17,555 nt of DNA from Amphritea sp. (GTDB lineage: Bacteria; Pseudomonadota; Gammaproteobacteria; Pseudomonadales; Nitrincolaceae): assembly GCA_024679635.1 (NCBI GenBank), contig JAIBDA010000015.1, positions 1 through 17,555 of the forward strand, written 5' to 3'. Below, one piece after another: positions 1 through 7,414 of this stretch (positions within the stretch are counted from its first letter, which is position 1; the number at the start of each line of letters is the position of its first letter). The notes under the pieces are model-generated. The model did not search any database. It had not been told where the DNA came from and worked only from the letters and a program-made list of their open reading frames with translations. A program made the position numbers and the translations under genes.

Positions 1-6
1 CTTAGA

Positions 7-870
7 TTAGCGAGACCGGGGCTGTTTTAGCGGCAGGAAGTATTCAAAAACAAAGACCAGCAGAGAGGACAGGGCGATAACTTTAGCGAATAGTTGAGCC
101 TGAGGATAACCTCCATCATGACCTCCCAAAATCATCAGGGCAGCTGTCAGGAGCAAGAAGAGGATAAACAGGTGCATTGGTACACGAAAACCCAATGAGA
201 ACCTCTGCGCTGTCTTAATGGCAGCAACCGTCACCAGTATACCCAGTGCGCTACCCACTAAAACATCGATCGGCCAGTGAGCCGCAACCATAACCCGGCT
301 CAATGCAACCAAACCGCCTATCAACAACAAACCAACACGAAGAGCAGGGTTGTTGAAGAAGTAATAGGCCGTTGTGACGAAGACCAACGCCGACAATGAG
401 TGTCCCGATGGGAAGCTGCCATTTCTCAGCGCCCGGCCCACCAGATTGTAATCATCGGTTAACAAGGTGACCGGTGGCCGGGCAGCATCGAACAAATTTT
501 TAAAACCATGGGTCGCGAGTGTGCCATAAACCGCAGCGATCAAGAGCACCCATAATATGGCAGGGTTACGCCGAGCCACTAGAAGTGACAGCGACAATAC
601 CAATGTGGTGTCCCCCATAAATGTCACGATCTGCCAAAAAGTCGAGGGCAGATAGGGGGTAAACTGATTCAGCAGATGGAAAGCACCATGGTAGCCAGCT
701 ATTAGCCAGAGCACCAGCGCTGTACCCAGTAAGATCAACGCTAACAGGGTTAAACGAGTCAGCGCCTGTTGATCAGTCTGCTGATTAAAGCGCTGTTGTG
801 CGCTCTTCAGCTGATCGGGCAATCCAGTAACCATAAAACACTGTTTAATCTGCGTTAGCAGGCTTTGCAT
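7..870 (-). CDS. PAP2-family membrane phosphatase (undecaprenyl-PP / lipid phosphatase-like)
   Basis: This 287-residue integral membrane protein carries the full PAP2 signature in three parts: K124 to R131-P132 (KNLFDAARPP), PSGH at 154-157, and SR at 191-192 followed by H198 and D202 (SRVMVAAHWPID). In the family the two histidines and the arginines form the phosphohistidine active site, which faces the periplasm. Hydrophobic segments lie at about 40-60, 80-98, 103-120, 158-175, 178-195, 203-220 and in two C-terminal stretches. Homologues dephosphorylate undecaprenyl pyrophosphate, phosphatidylglycerophosphate or lipid A; which one applies here cannot be read from sequence. The ATG at 870 has a good Shine-Dalgarno (GGAG, 7 bases upstream) and lies inside the preceding glycosyltransferase gene, overlapping it by 26 bases. 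That points to one operon and a role in lipid-carrier turnover or lipid modification. It is the last complete gene at the left edge; the stop is TAA at 7-9. Confidence 0.9.
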   Translation of the reverse strand: MQSLLTQIKQCFMVTGLPDQLKSAQQRFNQQTDQQALTRLTLLALILLGTALVLWLIAGYHGAFHLLNQFTPYLPSTFWQIVTFMGDTTLVLSLSLLVARRNPAILWVLLIAAVYGTLATHGFKNLFDAARPPVTLLTDDYNLVGRALRNGSFPSGHSLSALVFVTTAYYFFNNPALRVGLLLIGGLVALSRVMVAAHWPIDVLVGSALGILVTVAAIKTAQRFSLGFRVPMHLFILFLLLTAALMILGGHDGGYPQAQLFAKVIALSSLLVFVFEYFLPLKQPRSR

Positions 871-2437
871 CTTGCCACTCCATTAACCGAATACCGCCTT
901 TGCTGTACAGCGGGGCTAATACAGCCTCGGGATGACGCTTCAGCAATTTTTTCAGATTATCCGCATCGGTAAAGATAAGATCTCCCGGCTTCGGATTTTT
1001 CTCTTTGGGTGTAATCGCATCGCGGTAAACACTGAAAGTAGGCATATGCAAACCATAGGCGACAATATTCTCACCCGCTCGGGTTTTAGCAATATAGGCC
1101 GCTTCCTGAACCGGCTCTTGCTGCAACCCTGCCATCACTTGAATGAAAAAATTGAAAACAAACAGCGTCTGAATAAAGCCAATGGCCACAAACTTAACCG
1201 GTCTTTCCAGCTTTGAACTGAAGGTAATACCCGTAACCAGTAGTAACGCAATAACGCTGGCAATTAGGTAAGGCATCCCAACAACATCCCAAACCCGGCC
1301 CAACATCTCCTGCTCATAAAGCTTGCGACTATTGCCTGCTGCAGACTCAAGAATCCAGGGCAGTGCGAGCATCAGGATAAAGAACACTAACGGAAAGACC
1401 AGCCCCCAGCTACGGAACAGGCGGTCACGATAATGGGCAAACAGTAGCAGTAAACCGGAAATACCATAGACCACATAGTGAGGCAGCTGAGTACCTGAAA
1501 CTGACACCAGGGCAAACACAACACCCAGCCATATCATAAGATAAAGAGTAAGTGAGTCCTTACAATACTCACGCAGATTACGTAGCAGAGTAAACAACGC
1601 TGCACTAAACGGCAGCAACACCAGTGGCAAGGCTATGAGGTAATACCAGAGTTTACCGCCATGACCTTCGCGAGTGTCACTGAACCGGTTAAGGTTATGA
1701 TCTAGTAGAAAGCCTTTGAAAAAACCCATCCCCTGATCCTGATACACCAGCCATAACCAGGGGGTCAGAATCAGCAACAGTAATACCCAGCCTGGCAGAT
1801 AGAAGATAGCCGTCAGCCAGCGCCGCCACTGCCCCTGAACCACAAAGAAAATACCGCTGACCAATAACGGTATCAGCACCGCTACAGGCCCTTTGGTCAA
1901 CAATCCCAGCGCCATCCACAGATATACCCGTAATAACAAAAAGCGCGATGATTCTGGCTGTTGCCAGTAGCGCCAGATATCGAGGACCGTGAGAGTGAGA
2001 AAGAGGTTTAACCAGGCATCCGCAATAGCCCCTTTACCGATAATACCGATCCAAAGCGTATTCGCCATAATCAGTACAGTAAAGAGCGCGGTGTTGCTAT
2101 CCCACTGCTGACGGGCAAACCGATAACAGGCCAGCATCCAGCAACTAGCGGCGATAGCCGAAGGCAGTCGTAAAGAGAATTCACTCAGGTCGAACAGGGA
2201 AACACTCAGCGCCTGAAACCAATAGCTTAAAATAGGCTTATCATAGCGGGGTTCGCCGTCCAGATAGGTCGCGGCAAAGTTATTGTTGGCGAGCATCTCG
2301 CGAGTTGCTTCTGAGAATGCCCCCTCATCCAGATCAAAAAGAGGAAACCCCCAGATATTCCAGAAAAAAGCAAAAAAGACTGCTGCGAACAGCAGTCCAT
2401 AGTGAAGCGTTTTACTTTGGCGCAGTGTCGGCGTCAT
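845..2437 (-). CDS. ArnT/PMT-like lipid-linked sugar glycosyltransferase (GT39/GT83 family)
   Basis: This 530-residue polytopic protein has about twelve hydrophobic helices and a C-terminal soluble part from about residue 430. After the first helix comes DLDEGAFSEA (35-44), whose acidic pair is the expected catalytic/metal position of the PMT/ArnT GT-C fold. It is followed by RYDKPILSYW (64-73) and RLPSAIAA (90-97), both typical of ArnT-type enzymes. Such enzymes move a sugar from an undecaprenyl- or dolichyl-phosphate donor onto an acceptor at the outer face of the inner membrane: lipid A for ArnT, Ser/Thr of proteins for PMT. The upstream gene encodes the matching polyprenyl-phosphate sugar synthase and overlaps this one by 26 bases, so the pair probably acts in sequence. 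No arnA, arnB or arnD lies nearby, so aminoarabinose is not implied and arnT is not assigned. The ATG at 2437 has only a weak ribosome site, consistent with translational coupling. Confidence 0.87.
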   Translation of the reverse strand: MTPTLRQSKTLHYGLLFAAVFFAFFWNIWGFPLFDLDEGAFSEATREMLANNNFAATYLDGEPRYDKPILSYWFQALSVSLFDLSEFSLRLPSAIAASCWMLACYRFARQQWDSNTALFTVLIMANTLWIGIIGKGAIADAWLNLFLTLTVLDIWRYWQQPESSRFLLLRVYLWMALGLLTKGPVAVLIPLLVSGIFFVVQGQWRRWLTAIFYLPGWVLLLLILTPWLWLVYQDQGMGFFKGFLLDHNLNRFSDTREGHGGKLWYYLIALPLVLLPFSAALFTLLRNLREYCKDSLTLYLMIWLGVVFALVSVSGTQLPHYVVYGISGLLLLFAHYRDRLFRSWGLVFPLVFFILMLALPWILESAAGNSRKLYEQEMLGRVWDVVGMPYLIASVIALLLVTGITFSSKLERPVKFVAIGFIQTLFVFNFFIQVMAGLQQEPVQEAAYIAKTRAGENIVAYGLHMPTFSVYRDAITPKEKNPKPGDLIFTDADNLKKLLKRHPEAVLAPLYSKGGIRLMEWQDAKPANAD

Positions 2438-3446
2438 GCGCTGTCATCTCGTCCATTACGTTAGGCTGAGGATTAAACCACTGTCCCTCTTCATCATCAC
2501 TAAGCTTTTCACGCAGCGTATAGCCACGGGTATTCGATGTTTCGAAGAAGATTCGGGACATCATTTCAGCCAGTACACCGGTGGTAATAAATTGCAGCGA
2601 AACCACCAGCAGGAAGATACCCACCATAAATAATGGACGACTGCCGATATCTTCACCAAGGAACAACTTGACCATAACCAACCAGGTCATAATCAGCGAA
2701 CCCAGCATGCCCATACCTAAGCCAAGGTAACCAAAAAAGTGGCCAGGACGCGCTTTAAACTTCAGGAAGAAGAAAACAACTAACAGGTCTAGAATCACGC
2801 GAAAGGTGCGTGATAAACCATACTTAGATTCACCAAACTGACGAGCATGATGATCAACAACAGTTTCACCGATCCGCTCGGGCTTAGTAACGGAAGCGAC
2901 CCAAACAGGGATAAAACGGTGCATCTCACCAAACAGTCGTACCTGCTTAATGATGCTGGCACGATAAACTTTCAGACTACAGCCATAATCGTGCAGGCGC
3001 ACCTTAGTTACTTTGGCGATCAGGCGATTAGCCTGACGAGAGAAGAATTTGCGGGTCGATTCATCTTCCCGTTTCTTTCTCCAGCCCTGAAGCATGTCCA
3101 GATCGCGCTCTTCCATCTCAACGATCATCCGTTGGATATCGCCGGGATCGTTCTGCAGATCACCATCCATTGTAACAATAATTTCGCCACGGGCAGCGTC
3201 AATACCAGCCTGCATAGCTGCGGTTTGACCAAAATTACGCTGTAACTCGACCACTCTTAGGTGATCGCCCCATTGCTCCTGCGCTTGATTAAGGCGAGCA
3301 ACAGTCTGATCCGGACTACCATCATCGACGCAAACAAGTTCCCACTTACCGGTATAATCACTGAGAGCCTCATGTACCCGCTCAACCAGCGGAAATACAC
3401 AGTCCTCTTCTTTATACATCGGTACGACGATCGATAATGATTTCAT
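2412..3446 (-). CDS. Polyprenyl-phosphate glycosyltransferase, GT2 family (ArnC/GtrB/DPM1-like)
   Basis: The 344-residue protein has an N-terminal GT-A domain and two C-terminal membrane helices at about 236-260 and 271-296. Visible motifs are SIVVPMYKEE (4-13), VDDGSPD (40-46), the metal/nucleotide-binding DGDLQNDP (94-101), GCSLKVYR (155-162) and GESKYG (205-210). This arrangement is that of enzymes transferring a sugar from a nucleotide donor to undecaprenyl phosphate on the cytoplasmic face. A hydrophilic tail of about 45 residues follows the last helix. The gene starts at an ATG (3446) 97 bases after the LPG_synthase_TM gene and overlaps the downstream ArnT/PMT-like gene by 26 bases. The sugar is unknown: GT2 members of this type use glucose, mannose, GlcNAc, galactosamine or formyl-aminoarabinose. 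The family call is firm; arnC itself is not assigned because the rest of the arn pathway is absent. Confidence 0.9.
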   Translation of the reverse strand: MKSLSIVVPMYKEEDCVFPLVERVHEALSDYTGKWELVCVDDGSPDQTVARLNQAQEQWGDHLRVVELQRNFGQTAAMQAGIDAARGEIIVTMDGDLQNDPGDIQRMIVEMEERDLDMLQGWRKKREDESTRKFFSRQANRLIAKVTKVRLHDYGCSLKVYRASIIKQVRLFGEMHRFIPVWVASVTKPERIGETVVDHHARQFGESKYGLSRTFRVILDLLVVFFFLKFKARPGHFFGYLGLGMGMLGSLIMTWLVMVKLFLGEDIGSRPLFMVGIFLLVVSLQFITTGVLAEMMSRIFFETSNTRGYTLREKLSDDEEGQWFNPQPNVMDEMTAHDADTAPK

Positions 3447-3466
3447 AATTTACCCGGATCTAGGCT

Positions 3467-3496
3467 ATTCAAAATTTAAAGCGGACTCTATCACAA
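3467..3496 (-). promoter_or_regulatory. Candidate weak sigma70 promoter for the GT2-GT39-PAP2 genes
   Basis: Read on the minus strand, TTGTGA (3491-3496, 4 of 6 matches to the -35 consensus) is separated by 18 bases from TTGAAT (3467-3472, 4 of 6 matches to the -10). It lies in the 97-base gap in front of the GT2 gene, the only real gap in the left gene group, and would give a leader of about 15 bases. Both boxes are degenerate, so this is a suggestion only; the genes may simply be read through from lipA. Confidence 0.28.
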
Positions 3497-3543
3497 AGCC
3501 CCGTTGATATGAAGGTAATGCCCGTGACTGCTAGCATTGCAGG

Positions 3544-4479
3544 CTACTCTACCTCTGCCTTTAATGAAGAATGACGGTTAAATATTTTCGCCACCAACCA
3601 ACCTAACAGAAAAGCTGCAAATGACATCAGTAATAGAAACAGGTGCAGCTGAACAGCCACTTTCAGCAGTGCAGTCGTATCAATAGAATACAGTTTGCCC
3701 GCCAACACAAAAGCCGCCTCAAACGTCCCTGAGCCCGCCACCCCATGGATCGGCAGGATAGATGACAAGTCAGCAATAGCCACACTGGTTACGGCCTGAG
3801 CCAAGGTCAGTTGTGATAGCTGTAACACCACCCCAAGAAACGCCAGCAACTTAGTTAGCCAGACAGCATAAGTGGTCAGAACAATCGCACCAAAGTGACC
3901 GCCACGCGTAGGCAGATCATTGAACGCCTGTGCCAGCTTAGCTAACTTCGGGCTACTGAAGTGGCCCAACAACCAGACCAGCAACCGCTTACCACGATCA
4001 AACAGCAGCAAGCCAAACAGCGTAACGAGCATGATAGCCATGGAGATCATCTGATTTGACTGCCACAGGGCCAGCACACCCGCAATTGATAGCAGGGCCA
4101 CCAGGTCCAGTAGTCGGTATAAAAGCAGGTGCGAGGAAGATTCCACCACGCCGATGCCAAAATACCGCTTAATCAGTACCGGAAACGCCACCTCTCCGGT
4201 GCGCATCGGCAGCAGGTTATTCAATAAATTATGATTAGTACTGAGATAAAACATCTGCGGATAACGAGCGGCAGGGAGTTCAAAGCTGATTTTAATTCTT
4301 AACGCACGTAGCGCATTACTAGAGAGTGACAAAATGACCAGTAAGGTTAAGGTTCCCGCTGAGAAACCCTCCCATGAGGTCAGCAGGCTATACCAGCCAA
4401 TCTGATACTCGACCACCGCCAGGGTGATCACCAGGATCACCGCCGACAGCAGCAGTTTAAGCAGTTGAGAACGGCTCAT
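3544..4479 (-). CDS. LPG_synthase_TM / UPF0104 family membrane protein (possible lipid translocase)
   Basis: This 311-residue protein has about eight hydrophobic helices and nothing else. It shows the hallmarks of the transmembrane domain shared by MprF and AglD-type proteins: NNLLPMRTGEVAFPVLIKRYF (centre about 87-106), YRLLDLVAL (121-129), and LPIHGVAGSGTFEAAFVLAG near residues 242-261, matching the family's Pro/Gly-rich and Glu-containing motif. In MprF this domain is the flippase half. The cytosolic aminoacyl-transferase half that makes lysyl-PG is missing here, so it should not be called a lysyl-PG synthase. Its ATG shares one base with the lipA stop (TGATG), a tight translational coupling. 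The next genes downstream make and use a polyprenyl-linked sugar, so moving such a lipid across the membrane is an attractive but unproven role. Confidence 0.85.
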   Translation of the reverse strand: MSRSQLLKLLLSAVILVITLAVVEYQIGWYSLLTSWEGFSAGTLTLLVILSLSSNALRALRIKISFELPAARYPQMFYLSTNHNLLNNLLPMRTGEVAFPVLIKRYFGIGVVESSSHLLLYRLLDLVALLSIAGVLALWQSNQMISMAIMLVTLFGLLLFDRGKRLLVWLLGHFSSPKLAKLAQAFNDLPTRGGHFGAIVLTTYAVWLTKLLAFLGVVLQLSQLTLAQAVTSVAIADLSSILPIHGVAGSGTFEAAFVLAGKLYSIDTTALLKVAVQLHLFLLLMSFAAFLLGWLVAKIFNRHSSLKAEVE

Positions 4480-5513
4480 CAGCTAATTACTTCGCCTTTC
4501 GCCTGCAGATCTGCATGATAGGAAGAGCGCACCAGCGGACCACTGGCAACTTGTGAAAAGCCCAGTTCTTTCGCTACTTGTGCATATTCATCGAACTCTG
4601 CAGGCGTTACATAGCGATCTATCGGCAGATGATCACGGCTAGGCTGCAGGTACTGTCCGATAGTCAACATATCCACATCATGTGCTCTAAGGTCTTTTAA
4701 AACCTCGAAGATCTCTTCTTTAGTTTCACCCACACCTACCATCAGACCCGACTTAGTTCGAACATCAGGACAGCGCTGTTTATATTTTTTCAACAGCTCT
4801 AATGACCACTTATAGTCAGCTCCAGGACGCACTTTCCGGTACAAACGCGGTACAGTTTCCATATTATGGTTAAAAACATCGGGAGGTGTCTGCTGCAAAA
4901 CATCCAGCGCGACATCCATACGACCCCGAAAATCAGGCACCAACGTTTCCACCTGAATCGACGGCACCGCTTTACGGGTTTCAGTAATACAGCGGGCAAA
5001 GTGCTCTGCCCCTCCGTCACGCAAGTCATCACGGTCTACCGAGGTGATAACCACATAACGAAGTTCCATATCAGCTATGGCTGCAGCCAGCTCATGAGGT
5101 TCATTCTCAGGAAGAGGCTTTGGTCGACCATGGGCAACATCACAGAACGGACAACGACGGGTACAGATATCACCCATAATCATGAAGGTCGCAGTACCAT
5201 GGCTGAAACACTCACCCAAATTAGGGCAACTGGCTTCCTCGCAAACAGATGCTAATTTATGTTTACGCAGCTTATTTTTAATTCCCTGAACCTTAGGCGT
5301 AGTGCCCAAAGAGACCCTTAACCACTCAGGCTTACGCAGAATCTGATCCCGCTCTGTCGGTATAACTTTCACCGGGATACGAGCGACCTTTTCTGCCCCG
5401 CGCAATTTCACACCCGCTTCGGCGCGCTTGGGCTTAACTTTTTGATTCTCAGAACTATTAATTTCAGAGCTTTGAGACTGAGCACTTTGCAACTTATCAC
5501 TATTATCTGACAT
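4479..5513 (-). CDS. lipA: Lipoyl synthase, radical SAM
   Basis: LipA inserts two sulfurs into the octanoyl chain carried on lipoyl domains of E2 subunits and GcvH. The auxiliary-cluster motif CX4CX5C is present at C91, C96 and C102, and the radical SAM motif CX3CX2C at C117, C121 and C124 (CTRRCPFC). The C-terminal RSSYHAD (329-335) supplies the serine that ligates the auxiliary cluster in the family. At 344 residues it is about 20 longer than the E. coli enzyme. The excess is an N-terminal stretch of some 25 residues rich in Ser, Gln, Asn and Glu, followed by a basic segment. The ATG at 5513 has GGAAG six bases upstream and overlaps the end of lipB by 11 bases, so the start is well supported. 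The stop TGA shares its A with the start of the downstream membrane protein gene. Confidence 0.98.
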   Translation of the reverse strand: MSDNSDKLQSAQSQSSEINSSENQKVKPKRAEAGVKLRGAEKVARIPVKVIPTERDQILRKPEWLRVSLGTTPKVQGIKNKLRKHKLASVCEEASCPNLGECFSHGTATFMIMGDICTRRCPFCDVAHGRPKPLPENEPHELAAAIADMELRYVVITSVDRDDLRDGGAEHFARCITETRKAVPSIQVETLVPDFRGRMDVALDVLQQTPPDVFNHNMETVPRLYRKVRPGADYKWSLELLKKYKQRCPDVRTKSGLMVGVGETKEEIFEVLKDLRAHDVDMLTIGQYLQPSRDHLPIDRYVTPAEFDEYAQVAKELGFSQVASGPLVRSSYHADLQAKGEVIS

Positions 5514-6192
5514 CTATATCTTCCAGCGAATTAGCATTGGTGCGCTCGATGTAGCCGAGTCTTTTCACCAGTATTTCTATAAGTGAATCTTTAACGAATT
5601 CCCGATCAATATTGTCCGCTATATTAGTCAGACGGGTAACTGCCATACCCGCATAGCCACATGGGTTTATCCGATTAAAGGGCTCCAGATCCATATCCAG
5701 ATTAAACGCTAGCCCATGGAATGAGCAGCCTTTACGTACCCGCAATCCCAGCGAGCAAATCTTTGCTTCATTGACGTAGACACCGGGGGCATCAGGCTTG
5801 GCATACGCCTCGACACCGAAACCCGCCAATAACTCGACAATACTGGCTTCCATCCGTGCAACCAGCTCTCTTACTCCAAACTTTTTCCGCCGCAAATTAA
5901 GCAACAGATAAACCACCAGCTGTCCCGGCCCGTGGTAAGTGACCTGACCGCCCCGATCAACCTTAACCACCGGAATATCACCAGTGGTTAACAGATGCGA
6001 TTCGTTGCCGGCCTGCCCCTGAGTAAACACAGGATGATGTTCCAGCAACCAGATTTCATCTACTGTCTCAGCGTCTCGAGTGGCGGTGAAATTCTGCATC
6101 GTCAACCAGGTGGGTTGATACTCAACTAACCCCAGGTCACGAATAACTATTTTTTCAGGTAACTGGACTACCAAAGGTTCAGACGGCGCCAT
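5503..6192 (-). CDS. lipB: Octanoyl-[ACP]:protein N-octanoyltransferase
   Basis: LipB moves octanoate from acyl carrier protein to the lysine of lipoyl domains, the step before LipA. Counted from the ATG, the sequence shows [11 protein letters not shown] (80-90), the active-site lysine in [11 protein letters not shown] (K144) and the catalytic cysteine in INPCGYAGM (C178). The 229-residue length fits the family. Two starts abut: TTG at 6193-6195 and ATG at 6190-6192. The ATG is preferred because it shares an A with the ybeD stop (TGATG), the same coupling seen at the lipA end; the TTG would add a single residue. lipA follows with an 11-base overlap. The gene belongs to the dacA-dat-ybeD-lipB-lipA run. 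Confidence 0.97.
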   Translation of the reverse strand: MAPSEPLVVQLPEKIVIRDLGLVEYQPTWLTMQNFTATRDAETVDEIWLLEHHPVFTQGQAGNESHLLTTGDIPVVKVDRGGQVTYHGPGQLVVYLLLNLRRKKFGVRELVARMEASIVELLAGFGVEAYAKPDAPGVYVNEAKICSLGLRVRKGCSFHGLAFNLDMDLEPFNRINPCGYAGMAVTRLTNIADNIDREFVKDSLIEILVKRLGYIERTNANSLEDIDVR

Positions 6193-6473
6193 CAAATCAC
6201 CATCTGTACGCGACCAGTCGCTTTCAACGCTTTATGCATCGCATCCAGCTGATCGGCTCCGGTAGCGGTAATCTTCATCCGCACAGAGGTAAAGGTGCCT
6301 TTTTTACTGTCCTGCTCATCAACCTTACTTAGATCCAGATCCGGGGCATATTGACGAACAATATCGATCACCAGCTCTTTAAAATCAGGCCCTGCCCGGC
6401 CAATTATCTTAATCGGATAATCCGCACAGGGAAATTCAATTTTGGGTGCTTCTTGCTCAGTTTGCTGGGCCAT
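6192..6473 (-). CDS. ybeD: YbeD/DUF493 family small regulatory-like protein
   Basis: This is a 93-residue protein of the DUF493 family, related to E. coli YbeD (87 residues), which has an ACT-like ferredoxin fold with no proven enzymatic activity. Recognisable features are [15 protein letters not shown] near the N-terminus, a central acidic segment, [16 protein letters not shown], and the final GRVQMVI. The reading frame can be extended upstream to a TTG at 6494 that overlaps the stop of the aminotransferase gene. The ATG at 6473 is preferred: it is preceded two bases away by a purine-rich GAGAGAGAG stretch, and the resulting length matches the family. It sits directly before lipB, as in many gammaproteobacteria, and shares a TGATG junction with it. 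A role in lipoate metabolism is suggested only by this conserved position. Confidence 0.9.
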   Translation of the reverse strand: MAQQTEQEAPKIEFPCADYPIKIIGRAGPDFKELVIDIVRQYAPDLDLSKVDEQDSKKGTFTSVRMKITATGADQLDAMHKALKATGRVQMVI

Positions 6474-6490
6474 AACTCTCTCTCGGTCAC

Positions 6491-7342
6491 TCAACCTTTC
6501 ATCAGGTCGCGCTGATAACAGGTAAATAATTCAAACATACGAGCCCATAACGGCCCTTTCTTTCCATCAGCCACCGGCTGACCATCAATTTCAAGCACCG
6601 GAACTACCGCCCGGGTGGAGCTACTAACCCAAACCTCATCTGCAGCTAGCAGACGCTCATAATCGATATCAACTTCCTGCGCAGGAATACCGTTTTCATC
6701 GGCTAGCTGTAATATCAGCTCCCGGGTGGTGCCGCCAAGAATATCTGAACCTCGCTTCGGGGTATAAATCACCCCCTTATCGACCAGAAACAGGTTACAG
6801 GAAGCCCCTTCAGTTAACAGCCCATCCCGAATCATCAGAGCTTCTTCTACGCCGGCCTGACGAGCTTGCTGCATCACCAGGATATTCGGTAACAAGCCAG
6901 TGCTTTTGATATCACAACGCCCCCAGCGCAGGTCTGCGGTGACTATTGCCCGGACACCGTCAACTGAATCGAGGCCCGCGTCATAGATATCTTTTATAGG
7001 GCTACAACTGGCAAACACCGTCGGGGTCATATCCTCATCATAGATGTGGCTTCGGCTACCCGAACTCCCCCGACTAATCTGCAGATAAACCGACAGATTA
7101 CCTCCGCCATTCAATTCAACTAATCGGGTCAGAATCTCTTTCCAGTCAAACTCTGCACTGATCTGAATCCCTCGCAAACTATGCCCGAGGCGCTGCAGAT
7201 GCTCATCCAGCCGAAAGCCCTGACCCTGATAAAAAGGGATCACTTCATAAACGCTATCGCCAAACAGAAAACCCCGGTCAAAGACAGAGACCTGGGCTTT
7301 GTCTGCCGCGATATATTCACCGTTCAGATATACAGTTTTCAT
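6491..7342 (-). CDS. dat: Class IV PLP aminotransferase, D-amino-acid (D-alanine) transaminase type
   Basis: The 283-residue protein belongs to fold-type IV aminotransferases. It shows YLNGEYIAADKAQVSVFDRG (5-24), the PLP-binding lysine in CDIKSTGLLPN (K146), LTEGASCNLFLV with E178, and the phosphate-binding GGTTRELI (203-210). The N-terminal SVFDRGFLFGDSVYEV is typical of D-alanine aminotransferases, which interconvert D-alanine and D-glutamate through pyruvate and 2-oxoglutarate. Branched-chain aminotransferase or 4-amino-4-deoxychorismate lyase are alternatives in this fold. A place right behind the D,D-carboxypeptidase gene dacA, which releases D-alanine, supports the D-amino-acid reading. 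The ATG at 7342 has only a weak Shine-Dalgarno and lies 14 bases beyond a strong stem-loop, which may affect its translation. The stop is 17 bases before the chosen ybeD start. Confidence 0.85.
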   Translation of the reverse strand: MKTVYLNGEYIAADKAQVSVFDRGFLFGDSVYEVIPFYQGQGFRLDEHLQRLGHSLRGIQISAEFDWKEILTRLVELNGGGNLSVYLQISRGSSGSRSHIYDEDMTPTVFASCSPIKDIYDAGLDSVDGVRAIVTADLRWGRCDIKSTGLLPNILVMQQARQAGVEEALMIRDGLLTEGASCNLFLVDKGVIYTPKRGSDILGGTTRELILQLADENGIPAQEVDIDYERLLAADEVWVSSSTRAVVPVLEIDGQPVADGKKGPLWARMFELFTCYQRDLMKG

Positions 7343-7356
7343 CTTCGTTTAACGAC

Positions 7357-7395
7357 AGATGCCCGGACTTAGTCCATTCCTAAGCCCGGGCATCT
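7357..7395 (-). promoter_or_regulatory. Strong intercistronic stem-loop between dacA and the aminotransferase gene
   Basis: The arms 7357-7372 and 7380-7395 are 16 bases each and pair at 15 positions, with one mismatch in the middle and a 7-base loop (7373-7379). The outer ten pairs include the GC-rich core GCCCGG/CCGGGC. No run of T follows on either strand, so it is not a classical intrinsic terminator. Its minus-strand RNA end lies 14 bases before the dat ATG and 19 bases after the dacA stop, a position suited to an RNA-stabilising or processing hairpin or a partial attenuator. Confidence 0.6.
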
Positions 7396-7414
7396 ATTCC
7401 TCAGAGCCGGCTGC

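Noticed and set aside
384..386. SCD in place of SxN in PBP2 (protein residues 384-386) as a damaged active site
   Set aside because: PBP2-type class B enzymes normally carry an SxD form at this motif, so it is not a defect.
932..1216. Plus-strand open frame of 94 codons
   Set aside because: It lies wholly antisense to the ArnT/PMT-like gene, whose motifs and length are convincing, and its translation shows no recognisable domain.
2847..3245. Plus-strand open frame of 132 codons
   Set aside because: It is antisense to the conserved GT2 catalytic domain; the frame is open because of the codon pattern of the real gene.
845..3446. Assignment of the glycosyltransferases as arnC and arnT
   Set aside because: arnA, arnB, arnD and arnE/F are absent and the motifs are shared by many polyprenyl-sugar systems, so only family names are justified.
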